Positions 1 through 8,577 of a stretch of DNA of 64,000 nt are shown piece after piece (positions within the stretch are counted from its first letter, which is position 1; each line of letters opens with the position of its first letter). The stretch lies in contig JAGVAB010000104.1 of assembly GCA_020060485.1 (NCBI GenBank), positions 1-64,000 of the forward strand, written 5' to 3'. A program made the translations under genes and the position numbers. Source of the DNA: Anaerolineales bacterium (GTDB taxonomy: Bacteria; Chloroflexota; Anaerolineae; Anaerolineales; Anaerolineaceae). The notes beneath the pieces are model-generated. The model worked only from the letters and a program-made list of their open reading frames with translations. It did not search any database and was not told the origin of the DNA.

Positions 1-140
1 GGGGAGGGGAGTTCGAGGGGTGGGGTGAATAAACCCTGGTGATGCACAGACCGTCTTTCGTCCGGCCTTGTGCCATCAATAAAAGAAACAAATGGAAAAA
101 TTAACTTTGAGAAAGCCATGTCAGTTGAGATGCGGCGTCT

Positions 141-206
141 TTGACGTGTTTGGCTGATATAGTATAATAATATGATAATAATACTATAAATAATCCCTGC
201 TATAAT
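141..206 (+). promoter_or_regulatory. Promoter region of the first flavoprotein gene
   Basis: TTGACG at 141-146 is separated by 16 bases from TATAAT at 163-168, a good sigma-70-type promoter. A second TATAAT at 201-206 has no clear -35 partner. The stretch between them is very AT-rich, and the gene start at 261 lies downstream of both. Confidence 0.65.
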
Positions 207-260
207 CAAAAGCAAAGGAATCGTTTGGCAATCCAGCCGAACGACATGCGGGAGGTAAAG

Positions 261-1232
261 ATGAGTGAAGTGCAATCCAGTGAACAGGAAACGCTTTACG
301 ACGTGGTCATCATTGGTGGCGGCCCGGCCGGCGTGTCGGCGGCTATTTACACTGCCCGGGCGGAGCTTTCCACCCTGGTGGTTGACAAGGGCATCGCCAG
401 CGGTGCGCTAGGTATGTCCAGCAGAATTGCCAATTACCCAGGCCGCGAGGGTGAAGTAAAAGGGCTGGAATTGCTGGAAGGAATGCGCAGCCAGGCACAA
501 CACTTCGGCGCAAAATTCGTGCTAGACAGGGTGCAGGCTGTGGACCTGATGGGTGAACAAAAGACGGTTTATGGCAATACCGGTACCTATCCAGGGCGGA
601 CGGTGGTGATTGCCACTGGAGCGATGGGCCGCGGCCGGCGTCTGGAAGGGGAAGATCGGCTGCTGGGGCGGGGCATTTCTTATTGCGCCACCTGTGATGC
701 AGCTTTCTTTCGCGATAAGACAGTGGCTGTGGCAGGCAGCAGTGATGAAGCGGTGGAAGAAGCCCTGTTCCTGACGCGCTTTGTGAAAGTATTGCACTTC
801 ATCTCGCCGGACGCGAAGCTCAAGGTGCCGGAGCATCTGGCTCAGGAACTTGCCCAACATGAAAAAGTGCGCCTGTACTTGAATGCCCGCGTACAGGAAT
901 TTATGGGCGCCGAGCAATTGGAGGGAGTACGTTTCAGTTTACCTGGCGATGAGGAAAAGACAGTGGTAGTCAGCGGGGCATTTGTGTATCTTCAAGGCGG
1001 CAAACCGATCACAGATTACCTGATGGAACAGGTGGCTTGCGGTGAGAGCGGCGGCATCCTGGTGGACAAGGAATACCAGACTGCCGTGCCTGGCGTATTT
1101 GCGGTGGGGGATGTGTTGCAAGAGCACATCAAGCAGGTGGTGGTCTCGGCGGCAGAAGGCGCTGTGGCGGGGATTGCCGTGGAAAAATTCTTGCGAGGAC
1201 GCAAGAAGATGACAGTGGATTGGAACAAGTAA
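261..1232 (+). CDS. Thioredoxin reductase-like flavoprotein lacking NADPH motifs
   Basis: A 323-residue pyridine nucleotide-disulphide oxidoreductase of the low-Mr thioredoxin reductase fold. The FAD-binding GGGPAG is at residues 19-24, the redox pair CATC is at 142-145, and a C-terminal GVFAVGDV FAD motif is present. The start at 261 is chosen because GGAGG at 251-255 precedes it; an upstream TTG at 225 has no such site. The second nucleotide-binding motif reads AGSSDEA instead of GGGDSA, and the HRRxxxR NADPH-phosphate motif is absent. The paralogue at 18413 keeps both. The family of pyridine-nucleotide-independent, ferredoxin-linked flavin thioredoxin reductases (FFTR) shows this pattern, so ferredoxin may be the donor. 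That is inference; no ferredoxin or thioredoxin gene is adjacent. Confidence 0.85.
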   Translation: MSEVQSSEQETLYDVVIIGGGPAGVSAAIYTARAELSTLVVDKGIASGALGMSSRIANYPGREGEVKGLELLEGMRSQAQHFGAKFVLDRVQAVDLMGEQKTVYGNTGTYPGRTVVIATGAMGRGRRLEGEDRLLGRGISYCATCDAAFFRDKTVAVAGSSDEAVEEALFLTRFVKVLHFISPDAKLKVPEHLAQELAQHEKVRLYLNARVQEFMGAEQLEGVRFSLPGDEEKTVVVSGAFVYLQGGKPITDYLMEQVACGESGGILVDKEYQTAVPGVFAVGDVLQEHIKQVVVSAAEGAVAGIAVEKFLRGRKKMTVDWNK

Positions 1233-1255
1233 GCTCCTTTTTAGCGAATGGAAAA

Positions 1256-1284
1256 CCGCAGTCCAGGATCACCCTGGACTGCGG
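1256..1284. terminator. Bidirectional intrinsic terminator
   Basis: A perfect 12-bp stem (1256-1267 with 1273-1284) has a 5-base loop, with A-tract on the left and T-tract on the right. It sits between the convergent genes ending at 1232 and 1319 and can serve both. Confidence 0.85.
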
Positions 1285-1318
1285 TTTTTGAATGTCCACC
1301 TGGCTGCAAGGCTGCCAC

Positions 1319-2017
1319 TCACCGGGAGAAGACGTTGCAGACCGGGGTTTGTGATGTCTGATTGAGATTGTGCCAGTGGGTCATCAAATTGTTTATCTTC
1401 AGGTTGGTTATAAAATGACGGGGAGAGATGGATTGCCACTCGGTACTTTTGTGCGGCCAGGACCCGGCGCGGCTCAAGCCACGGCAGATGCCATTGAGCA
1501 AGGTGACCTCCTGCTGGATAAGGAGTTCCGGGTTGTCCAGAGGTTGGGCAATCGAGCTGGCGCCAACCGACCCTGCCAGCCACTGGTGCATGGCCAACAT
1601 GCCTTGATCATCAATGATAAGGTAACCGTCCCAAGTTAGTTGAAAGGCATGCAAGGCTTTCAAAAATTCTGAAGATGGATGTTTTTTAGCGTTAAGTTTG
1701 AAGGTACTGGTCAGTTCAGACAAAGCCGGGTCGGGCACTGTGGCCGGATAGAGTGGTTTGAGGGTGATGAAGGTCTGTTCAGAGGTGATGGTGAACATGC
1801 TCCAAACCGAAATCAGCCGGGGATGGTCGTTTTCAAGGTTGTCCACGTGGATGATCAGCAGGTTGCGCTGGGCATCTTGCTGACTTGGTTTGGCAAAGGC
1901 CGCTGCGGGTTGCGTGAAGAAAGCCGAAAGACTACTGGCAGTGGCCAAACCAAGTGCAGCTGAGATCAGAAAAACGAGCGAGAAGGTACTGAAACGGGTT
2001 CGGTTGGTCATGGGCAT
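1319..2017 (-). CDS. Secreted protein, possible LCP (LytR-CpsA-Psr)-like domain
   Basis: A 232-residue protein with an N-terminal signal or anchor helix (about residues 8-35). The core begins RNLLIIHVDN, continues LISVWSMF, and later has GYLIIDDQGM. This order resembles the first strands and the central segment of LCP cell-wall ligases, but the conserved Arg/Asp phosphate-binding residues are not evident, so the assignment is weak. The annotated start overlaps the upstream gene by 86 bases; an internal ATG at 2011 barely changes this. It is the last gene of the leftward ftsZ cluster and ends at a strong terminator. A degenerate or very divergent extracytoplasmic protein is the safest reading. 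Confidence 0.5.
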   Translation of the reverse strand: MPMTNRTRFSTFSLVFLISAALGLATASSLSAFFTQPAAAFAKPSQQDAQRNLLIIHVDNLENDHPRLISVWSMFTITSEQTFITLKPLYPATVPDPALSELTSTFKLNAKKHPSSEFLKALHAFQLTWDGYLIIDDQGMLAMHQWLAGSVGASSIAQPLDNPELLIQQEVTLLNGICRGLSRAGSWPHKSTEWQSISPRHFITNLKINNLMTHWHNLNQTSQTPVCNVFSR

Positions 2018-3086
2018 AGGTTTCCTTGCTTAAGCCAGTCGTTTCTTTCTGGCGGCTGGCTGCGGGGGAATGGTTTTGCAGGCGATTGCGGGTGATCAAG
2101 TCGTACAGTTCGGTGAAGAGAGACTGGTTTTCGGCACCAGCCTGCAGCACTGCCGGGGAAGGGAAGGAAGGCGGCAGGGTATTCACCGCGGCAGGAACCA
2201 CAGCGCCAACAAACAGACGGGAGCGCAGCAGAGAACAGGCCGTAGTTAGGTTGCCGATCTGTCCATTGGAGTCCCCGGGCTGTATGGAGAGCGTAGTGAT
2301 CCAAACCAGACCTTGTTCATGATCGTTCTGCAGCATGATCTGGCGGACAGCATCGATGTGGCGCAGGACGGGCTGGTTTTCGTTGTTGGCATGTTGGAAA
2401 GGATCATCGCTCAGGTTGACCAATTGCAGGCTGAGGATGGCAGCCGTATTCTTGATCCCGGCATCATACAGCCCTTGCAGAAATTCGAGGCCATTGATCT
2501 GCTCGGCTGGGTTAAAGTCATCGGCGAATACCAGACCGCCGGCCACAAGAGTCAGGTTTGATCCGCTTTGCTGAAGGAAATGGGCAATGGATTGGGTGAG
2601 TGCCTGATACGCACCGGCAGAGGGAGTCGCTCCCCAGCCCTGGCTGGTATTGGCCCCTGGAAAGATTTCCACAGCCAGGATGGAACCGGCATAGCGCTCC
2701 AGCAGCGTGTGAAGCAGTGCAAGGGTTGCCTGGTGGTCTGGACCGCTGTTGGTGAGCGCCCAGGCAGGTGCGTTGGAAATGCGCAGGCACACCCCCAGGT
2801 TTTGCTGTTTGGCAAAATGGAGGGTTTCATCCAGTGGCTGCCATTCGGGAGTCGCATCCTGGGTTGGATACCAAAGCTGCCAGTCGAAAACCACCAGAAG
2901 CCAGTCAGGATCCAGTTCGGCGGCCAGAAGCAGGGCTTCATTGATCGAAGACGCCAGGGGATTGATGCTGACCCCATATGTATACTCCCGTAAAGAAGGT
3001 GTGCCCTGGTAAGTCTGGACTGGCTGCGCAGGGGTCAGACCAAAGCAGAGGATAAACAGGAGGGACAACCGAAAACGGGCAATCAT
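1932..3086 (-). CDS. Secreted TIM-barrel protein, glycoside hydrolase-like
   Basis: A 384-residue protein with an N-terminal signal peptide (residues 1-20, ending near TPAQPV). The body has the alternating strand/helix pattern of a TIM barrel: DWLLVVFDWQLW, LGVCLRISNAPAW, ILAVEIFPGANTSQGWG and LTLVAGGLVF. The EIFPGAN-QGWG segment occupies the place of the acid/base NE(P) in clan A glycosidases, but the typical NEP is not conserved, so catalytic activity is uncertain. It lies 3 bases after the small membrane gene at 3090 and overlaps the next gene by 86 bases. A barrel protein at 4766 in the same cluster is a second, unrelated-looking member of this fold. Confidence 0.55.
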   Translation of the reverse strand: MIARFRLSLLFILCFGLTPAQPVQTYQGTPSLREYTYGVSINPLASSINEALLLAAELDPDWLLVVFDWQLWYPTQDATPEWQPLDETLHFAKQQNLGVCLRISNAPAWALTNSGPDHQATLALLHTLLERYAGSILAVEIFPGANTSQGWGATPSAGAYQALTQSIAHFLQQSGSNLTLVAGGLVFADDFNPAEQINGLEFLQGLYDAGIKNTAAILSLQLVNLSDDPFQHANNENQPVLRHIDAVRQIMLQNDHEQGLVWITTLSIQPGDSNGQIGNLTTACSLLRSRLFVGAVVPAAVNTLPPSFPSPAVLQAGAENQSLFTELYDLITRNRLQNHSPAASRQKETTGLSKETYAHDQPNPFQYLLARFSDLSCTWFGHCQ

Positions 3087-3089
3087 GGT

Positions 3090-3311
3090 CTACTTCACGA
3101 GGGAGATCAGGAAAAAGACCCCCATGCCAGAGATGAACCCGGCCAGGCTGGTCAGACCGATGGCGAGCCAGTCTTGAAAGGCATCGGGATCGCTGGTTAC
3201 GCGGTAGGTGTCACGCACAATGCGCCTGGCCAGTTTATTCTCGGAGAGGGTTTGAATGGTGATGTCCCAGAAGGAAAGTTCAAGCTGATGCTGGATTCGT
3301 TTGGATAGCAT
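3090..3311 (-). CDS. Small membrane protein in ftsZ cluster
   Basis: A 73-residue protein with a soluble, charged N-terminal half (about residues 1-45) and one C-terminal hydrophobic helix (about 48-71, GLTSLAGFISGMGVFFLISL). A Shine-Dalgarno AGGAG lies 6 bases before the ATG. No known family was recognised. Position between the ftsZ gene and secreted proteins, with spacings of 3 and 21 bases, suggests co-expression. A single tail helix would place it at the cytoplasmic membrane. Confidence 0.6.
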   Translation of the reverse strand: MLSKRIQHQLELSFWDITIQTLSENKLARRIVRDTYRVTSDPDAFQDWLAIGLTSLAGFISGMGVFFLISLVK

Positions 3312-3332
3312 ATTTTGCTCCTGAGCTCTGTT

Positions 3333-3551
3333 TCAGCGGGAGGTAGTGATCTTGATGATCTTGGCACGATCATTGGCGATGACGCGAACCGTGCGCGGCA
3401 TGATCCGGCCGTCGGCAGTGGTGGCCTTAAAATCAAAGATCAGCAAGGAGAGGCTTTCATCATAGGGTTTCACTTTGGGCTTCTTTTTCAGGGTTTCTGG
3501 AAACCGTTTATTCACCTGGGCACAGACTTTCTCGATGGTTTGCTGGTCCAT
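3333..3551 (-). CDS. Small basic hypothetical protein in ftsZ cluster
   Basis: A 72-residue, Lys-rich soluble protein with no signal peptide or membrane helix. AAGGA precedes the ATG at a normal distance. Predicted strands in the second half (LSLLIFDFKATTADGRIM, RTVRVIANDRAKIIKIT) suggest a small beta-rich fold. It lies 23 bases downstream of ftsZ and 21 bases upstream of the next small gene, so it is very probably translated from the same transcript. Function unknown. Confidence 0.6.
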   Translation of the reverse strand: MDQQTIEKVCAQVNKRFPETLKKKPKVKPYDESLSLLIFDFKATTADGRIMPRTVRVIANDRAKIIKITTSR

Positions 3552-3574
3552 GATCTTCCTTATATGACCTTGAT

Positions 3575-4738
3575 CTAAAGCCGGACTCTCTTACGCAGGA
3601 AAGCCGGGATATCAAAATTGTTGCTGTCGAATGGTATCTCGAAATTGGTGCGCTTTTGTGGTTGAGATTCAACGAGTGCCGGTTCCTGATCAGTGTGTTC
3701 TGCAACGGCACCAGAGGCCTGGAAAATCTCGCGCATTTCCTGCGGGGCAGCAACGGGTGTGCCGCTGAGGCCGGTGATGACCAGGATGACCTGTACCCTG
3801 TCATCCATTTCCTGGTTACAGATGATGCCAGGGATGATGCAGGCCTGGTTGCTGGTCTGTTTTTGCAATTCAATCAGCGCTTCCGAGGTTTCAAGGAAGG
3901 AAAGATCGGTTCCACCGGTGAAGTTGCAGATGATGCCGGTGGCATTTTCCAGAGGAATGGATTCAAGAATGGGGTGGTTGAGAGCCTGGTGGATGGCATC
4001 GCTGGCCTTGTTGATGCCATGTCCATGCCCGATGGACAGCAATGCTCCGCCTCCGGATTTCATCATACCGCAAATGTGAGAGAAATCCACATTGATCAAT
4101 CCAGGCTGAGTGATCAGTTCGGAAATGCCCTGGATGCCCTGGCGCAGGACATCGTCTGCCAGACGGAATGCCAGCTCAAGGGGCAGGTCTTTAGGGGCGA
4201 CTTTGAGGAGTCTGTCATTGGGCACGGTGACGAGGGTATCGGTGTGCTTGCGCAGTTCTTCGAGGCCCTTTTGGGCATTTGTTTGACGGCGGCCCATTTC
4301 AAAGGAAAAGGGTGTGGTAACCACGGCAATGGTCAAAGCGCCGATCTCGTGCGCAATACGGGCTGCCACAGAGATGGAACCAGTGCCGGTGCCGCCGCCC
4401 ATGCCGGCAGTCAGGAAGACCAGGTCTGCTCCGGCCAGTGCTTCGCGGATCTCCTTCTGGCTTTCTTCTGCTGCGCCCTTGCCAATCTCGGGATTTCCGC
4501 CCGCCCCCAGGCCGCGAGTGAGGCGCGGGCCCAGTTGGAGTTTTGTGCTGGCCAGGCTGGTCTTGAGCGCCTGGTTGTCGGTGTTGGCGGCGATGTATTC
4601 AACGCCGGTCAGCCCGAGTTCGATCATACGATTAACAGCATTTGAGCCGCCGCCGCCCAGACCAAAAACCTTCAAAACAGGTTTTCGAGCTTCGAGCGGG
4701 GTATGTCTGGTGGGGGGGATGGGCATTGATAGATTCAT
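3575..4738 (-). CDS. ftsZ: Divergent FtsZ, tubulin-like cell-division GTPase
   Basis: A 387-residue FtsZ-family protein, which polymerises at midcell in known members. Visible motifs are [13 protein letters not shown] (residues 27-38), the tubulin signature GGGTGTG (114-120), PFSFE, VPNDRLL, and a C-terminal DIPAFLRKR peptide matching the FtsA/ZipA-binding tail. The T7 loop reads INVDFSHI: the first catalytic Asp is kept (D218), but the second, D212 in E. coli FtsZ and required for GTP hydrolysis, is His221. GAGGTG precedes the ATG. The cluster contains no ftsA, ftsQ or mur genes, so it is outside a dcw cluster. A second, canonical ftsZ elsewhere in the genome is likely but cannot be seen here. 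Confidence 0.9.
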   Translation of the reverse strand: MNLSMPIPPTRHTPLEARKPVLKVFGLGGGGSNAVNRMIELGLTGVEYIAANTDNQALKTSLASTKLQLGPRLTRGLGAGGNPEIGKGAAEESQKEIREALAGADLVFLTAGMGGGTGTGSISVAARIAHEIGALTIAVVTTPFSFEMGRRQTNAQKGLEELRKHTDTLVTVPNDRLLKVAPKDLPLELAFRLADDVLRQGIQGISELITQPGLINVDFSHICGMMKSGGGALLSIGHGHGINKASDAIHQALNHPILESIPLENATGIICNFTGGTDLSFLETSEALIELQKQTSNQACIIPGIICNQEMDDRVQVILVITGLSGTPVAAPQEMREIFQASGAVAEHTDQEPALVESQPQKRTNFEIPFDSNNFDIPAFLRKRVRL

Positions 4739-4765
4739 TTTTTCACCTCGTATGGACCACTATGT

Positions 4766-6100
4766 CTATCTTGTTGCAAAAACTGTGCCACCCTGGGCGA
4801 GATGATGGATTTTGCATCCAGCAGATGCCAGTTCAGCGAGGATTTGCTGTGGGTACAGATCGGGGACGCCGATCAGACTGACATGACTTGCGCAGGCGGC
4901 TTCCTTGACGGAGAAACCGATCAAGGGGTGGTATTGATCGATAAAGGGCGCAGCGTCATTGAGAAAAGCGTTCACTTTTTCCGAGTCCATGGGGGGCAGC
5001 AGGAGGTAATGCGAGACTGACGGGCAGGGTTTTGCATTGCTGGGAACTGGTTGTGGGGATGCTGTGTTTTGCCGAATGCACCCGCAGTTTGCGAAGTGCT
5101 CTTGCATGCAGGCAACAACAGGTTTCCGGGTGCCATCGGGCATGAACCATGCATGGGCGGCGGCTGGACTGGCCGGGTCAGCCGCCAGGAGCCAGAAGTT
5201 GCAGGCCAGGATGTTTTCATCCATCGTACGCAAGAGGGTTTTGGGGTCTTCAGGGGCAGTAATCTTTTCATTCATCAACAGACGTGCGATGGACAGGTTG
5301 ACGTCGGTATGCTGGTCCGGGTTGAAGGGCTGGGGATCCTGCCGCGGGTCAGCAGGTGCACCGGCCTGGAGCAGGAAGATAGGGCAGGAATGCCCAAGAA
5401 CATCCTGGCAAATGTCCTGATACCAGTCAAAGATTCGAAAACCACGGTGGTCTTCCTGTCCAGCGGGGAGGTGGTAAGGACGGGCATGCGGCCACTGGCG
5501 CGGGCCGCCGGCGCCCCAATTGAGAGGATGATGATTGCTCCAGGCAAAAGCGGTCAGCACAAGCTGCTGCAGGAGAGATTGATTTTTCTGCTGCGCCAGA
5601 GCCTCAAGACATGTGCGCAGAAAGATGGTGTCCCAATAGTTTCCACCAGGCTCGAGAGCAGGGAAGAAGGGGTTCAGGCCGTTTTCCAACGCCAATTCGG
5701 CCAGCGGCAGAAAATGGGACAAGAATTGCTCGACAAGATCATGATGAGGTGTTTGCCAGGCGGTGTGGGTGTTGGGCCGTTGCGATAACAACACACCGCG
5801 CACTCCCCATTTGCGGTAGGCGCTGAATAGAGGGACAAGGTCAGCAGATTGAGGAGTGTGATCCAGGCACAGGTCAAAGTCGATGACAGGCTCGATGCCG
5901 GCGCAGACGAGTTCAGAGATGAAGAATTCGGGAATAGCGCGACGGGTTTCCGAGCGCAAGACCAACCACGAGGCATTCAAGGATTTCAAAGCAGGCAGCC
6001 AGGTGTGCAGATCACTTTGCTGATAATGCAGGGTATCGGGGAAGTAATGAAATCCCAGACGGCTGGTGTGGTTTGCGAAAGTGGATGGATGAGAAGTCAT
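4766..6100 (-). CDS. Cytoplasmic TIM-barrel-like protein upstream of ftsZ
   Basis: A 444-residue protein whose start at 6100 (MTSHPSTF) is preceded by a GGAAAG site; an upstream in-frame ATG at 6163 has none. There is no signal peptide. The first 300 residues show barrel-like strands ([50 protein letters not shown]), resembling a glycoside-hydrolase-type fold without a recognisable NEP motif. The last about 100 residues form a separate Cys-containing alpha/beta segment ([25 protein letters not shown]). It is 27 bases from ftsZ and probably in its operon. No family could be named. Confidence 0.5.
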   Translation of the reverse strand: MTSHPSTFANHTSRLGFHYFPDTLHYQQSDLHTWLPALKSLNASWLVLRSETRRAIPEFFISELVCAGIEPVIDFDLCLDHTPQSADLVPLFSAYRKWGVRGVLLSQRPNTHTAWQTPHHDLVEQFLSHFLPLAELALENGLNPFFPALEPGGNYWDTIFLRTCLEALAQQKNQSLLQQLVLTAFAWSNHHPLNWGAGGPRQWPHARPYHLPAGQEDHRGFRIFDWYQDICQDVLGHSCPIFLLQAGAPADPRQDPQPFNPDQHTDVNLSIARLLMNEKITAPEDPKTLLRTMDENILACNFWLLAADPASPAAAHAWFMPDGTRKPVVACMQEHFANCGCIRQNTASPQPVPSNAKPCPSVSHYLLLPPMDSEKVNAFLNDAAPFIDQYHPLIGFSVKEAACASHVSLIGVPDLYPQQILAELASAGCKIHHLAQGGTVFATR

Positions 6101-6209
6101 GTTTCTATCTTTCCGGAAGTGAAGCGGACCTGTTGGATTTGTAGCAAGAAGCGTGCCAGACAAATTTAAAAATGATGGCCAGAAAGCTCCAGAAACCCTG
6201 CTTTTCTGC

Positions 6210-6215
6210 TATAAT
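6210..6215 (+). promoter_or_regulatory. -10 element, predicted leaderless start
   Basis: TATAAT ends 9 bases before the ATG at 6225. Transcription would start about 3 bases before or at the start codon, leaving no room for a ribosome binding site. No convincing -35 box is visible. Confidence 0.5.
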
Positions 6216-6224
6216 TTTTGCGCT

Positions 6225-7118
6225 ATGATCTTTGTGACAGGTGGAACCGGATTCGTTGGTGAAGTATTGGTGCGGCAATTGGTAGCAACCGGTAAACCTG
6301 TTCGTGTGCTTTTACGGCCTTCTCCCCATTCCCCAAAAATTCCTTCCGGTGTTGCATTGGATGTGGCAGTTTCCAGTTTACAAGATCAGCGCAGTTTGCG
6401 TTCTGCAATGAAGGGTGTGGACGTGATCTTTCACCTGGCAGGGGCAGAGCGTCAGGGCACACGCGGCGACCTGTCCGGTGTTGATGTGGAGGGGACGCGC
6501 ATCCTGGTTGAAGTGGCAGCCGAGGCAGGGGTTGCGCGTATTTTTTATTTGAGCCATTTGGGCGCTGATCGTTTTTCTGCTTACCCGGTTTTGCGCGCCA
6601 AGGCACTGGCCGAAAGCTATCTGGTGCAGAGCGGCATTGCCTACACCATTTTTCGCTCTTCGGTTATTTTTGGGCCGGGGGATCAGTTCACCGAGCCACT
6701 GGTCTATTTGTTGCGGCGCATTCCTTTCATCTTTCCTTTACCGGGGGATGGGCAGAGTATGATCCAGCCATTGTGGATTGAGGACCTGGTCACCTGTCTG
6801 ATGATTGCACTGGATGATGAAACTATGCAACGGCAGATTTATACCATTGGTGGTTCAGAAACTTTTTCCTTCCGGCAGACGGTTGAGATCTTGCAGGAGA
6901 AATTATCCATTCAGCGCAAACTGGTGAATGTGCCGCCGCCCTATTTGCGATTCTTTTTATTTGGGTTGGGACAATTTTTCAAACAGTTTGCCATGTCCTA
7001 TTACGCCCTGGATTATCTGTCTGCTGACCGAACTTGTTCGCTGGACACCTTGCCGCGCCAGTTCAGTCTGATGCCCGCCCGTTTCACGCATCAACTTGAT
7101 TATTTGTTGAAATCCTAA
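6225..7118 (+). CDS. Atypical SDR / NDUFA9-like NAD(P)-binding protein
   Basis: A 297-residue Rossmann-fold protein with TGGTGFVGEVLV at the N-terminus (GxxGxxG). It belongs with atypical short-chain dehydrogenases such as complex I NDUFA9 and NmrA-like proteins: the usual YxxxK is replaced by SHLGAD and YPVLRAKALAE, and FRSSVIFGPGD is present. These proteins bind NAD(P)H and act on quinone-linked or sugar-nucleotide substrates, or as chaperones; the substrate cannot be told. The ATG at 6225 is chosen because the frame reaches the Rossmann motif at once and a -10 box sits directly upstream. It is followed after 13 bases by the GH57 gene. Confidence 0.7.
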   Translation: MIFVTGGTGFVGEVLVRQLVATGKPVRVLLRPSPHSPKIPSGVALDVAVSSLQDQRSLRSAMKGVDVIFHLAGAERQGTRGDLSGVDVEGTRILVEVAAEAGVARIFYLSHLGADRFSAYPVLRAKALAESYLVQSGIAYTIFRSSVIFGPGDQFTEPLVYLLRRIPFIFPLPGDGQSMIQPLWIEDLVTCLMIALDDETMQRQIYTIGGSETFSFRQTVEILQEKLSIQRKLVNVPPPYLRFFLFGLGQFFKQFAMSYYALDYLSADRTCSLDTLPRQFSLMPARFTHQLDYLLKS

Positions 7119-7131
7119 CTTACAGGAGTTA

Positions 7132-8577
7132 ATGGTCTTCATGGCAAACAAAGCAGTCTGTATCCATGGGCATTTCTACCAGCCTCCCCGGGAAGACCCA
7201 CTTACAGGGCAGATACCGCGTGAACCTGGCGCAGAGCCTTTTCTTAACTGGAATGAGCGCATTTTTGCACATTGTTACCGGCCCAATGCAACGCTGGGAA
7301 ATTTTGAGCGGATCAGCTTTAATATTGGCCCAACCCTGGCCAAGTGGATGGATGAGCAGCACCCGGATGTGCTGGAGAAGATCATTGAGCAGGACCAGCA
7401 CAATATGGATGAGCACGGGGTGGGGAATGCCATTGCCCAGCCCTACCATCACACGATCCTGCCACTGGCAACCCGTGAGGATAAGGAAACCCAGGTGCGT
7501 TGGGGAATCATGGATTTTAAGGCCCGTTTTGGGCATGCTCCGCTGGGTATGTGGCTCCCCGAAACGGCAGTGGATACCGAGACACTGGAAGTTCTGGCGG
7601 AGAATGGAATACAGTTCACCATTCTTGCACCCTGGCAGGCCGAGGAAAACGCATTGGACGTTACCCGGCCTTATTTTGTGCCATTACCGGGGGGCAAATG
7701 GATCAGTGTTTTCTTCTACACCCAGGATTTAAGTACCCGCATCAGTTTTGACCCGGCGGCAACCTCCAACGCGGATCTGTTTACCAGAAATTTACTGGCG
7801 CCGAAATATGGTCTGAATCATCACGGGCAGCGTATTGATGAACTGTTCACCATTGCTTCGGATGGCGAACTGTATGGTCATCACCAATCCTATAGAGACA
7901 AATTCCTGCAGCGTCTGACCCAGGATACGTTCAAGGAACAGGGTATTGAATTGACCTTCCCGTCTTTATGGCTGAAGAGTCACCCGGCAGTGGACATCAT
8001 GGCGGTGCATTCCAACACCTCCTGGAGCTGCTCGCACGGCGTGGAGCGCTGGCGCGGTGAATGCGGCTGTACGCCAAACGGGGAATGGAAGGCTTTCTTG
8101 CGGCAAGCTTTTGATAAGATAGCCCAGGCTGTTGATGAGCAGTATCTGGGGGTGATCAGGCGCTACCCAGGTAATCCCTGGGAATTGCGTAACGCCTATG
8201 GAACGGTATTATGCAGCGGGATGAAAGACACTTCGTTGATCGAGTGCGTTTTGCAAATCCCGATGAGCCAGGCTGAGCTGCAGCGTATCCAAATCCTGCT
8301 GGCGGCACAATATGAGCGGCAGCGGTTGTTCACTTCGTGCGGCTGGTTCTTTGATGATTTTGGCCGGATCGAACCGCAGAACAACGTGGCTTATGCAGCG
8401 CAGGCGGTGTGGTTGACCTATCTGGCGACTGGGGTGGATCTTTCTGCACAGGCGATTGAATGGCTTCAGCCGGTAAGAAGCTGGCGCACCGGCCTTCAGG
8501 CGGATGAGGTCTTCAGAAAGCGGCTTGAACAGGCCAGGAAGGCTGCCAGCAATCTTTCCAACTGGGCTTCACCCTAA
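7132..8577 (+). CDS. Glycoside hydrolase family 57 protein (alpha-glucan acting)
   Basis: A 481-residue cytoplasmic GH57 enzyme. Hallmarks are the early HGHFYQPPRE, PYHHTILPLA, FGHAPLGMWLPETAVD, and SDGELYGHH in the middle; a Cys-rich SCSHGVERWRGECGC segment follows. Known GH57 members are alpha-amylases, 4-alpha-glucanotransferases and branching enzymes using a retaining mechanism. GGAG at 7125-7128 lies 3 bases from the ATG at 7132 or 12 from the one at 7141, so the exact start is open. It converges with the large GH13 gene, their ends overlapping by 4 bases, and both probably serve storage or dietary alpha-glucan metabolism. Confidence 0.85.
   Translation: MVFMANKAVCIHGHFYQPPREDPLTGQIPREPGAEPFLNWNERIFAHCYRPNATLGNFERISFNIGPTLAKWMDEQHPDVLEKIIEQDQHNMDEHGVGNAIAQPYHHTILPLATREDKETQVRWGIMDFKARFGHAPLGMWLPETAVDTETLEVLAENGIQFTILAPWQAEENALDVTRPYFVPLPGGKWISVFFYTQDLSTRISFDPAATSNADLFTRNLLAPKYGLNHHGQRIDELFTIASDGELYGHHQSYRDKFLQRLTQDTFKEQGIELTFPSLWLKSHPAVDIMAVHSNTSWSCSHGVERWRGECGCTPNGEWKAFLRQAFDKIAQAVDEQYLGVIRRYPGNPWELRNAYGTVLCSGMKDTSLIECVLQIPMSQAELQRIQILLAAQYERQRLFTSCGWFFDDFGRIEPQNNVAYAAQAVWLTYLATGVDLSAQAIEWLQPVRSWRTGLQADEVFRKRLEQARKAASNLSNWASP

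Noticed and set aside
3656..4645. Long open frame antisense to ftsZ
   Set aside because: It mirrors a clearly recognised gene, has no ribosome site and no family-like motif.
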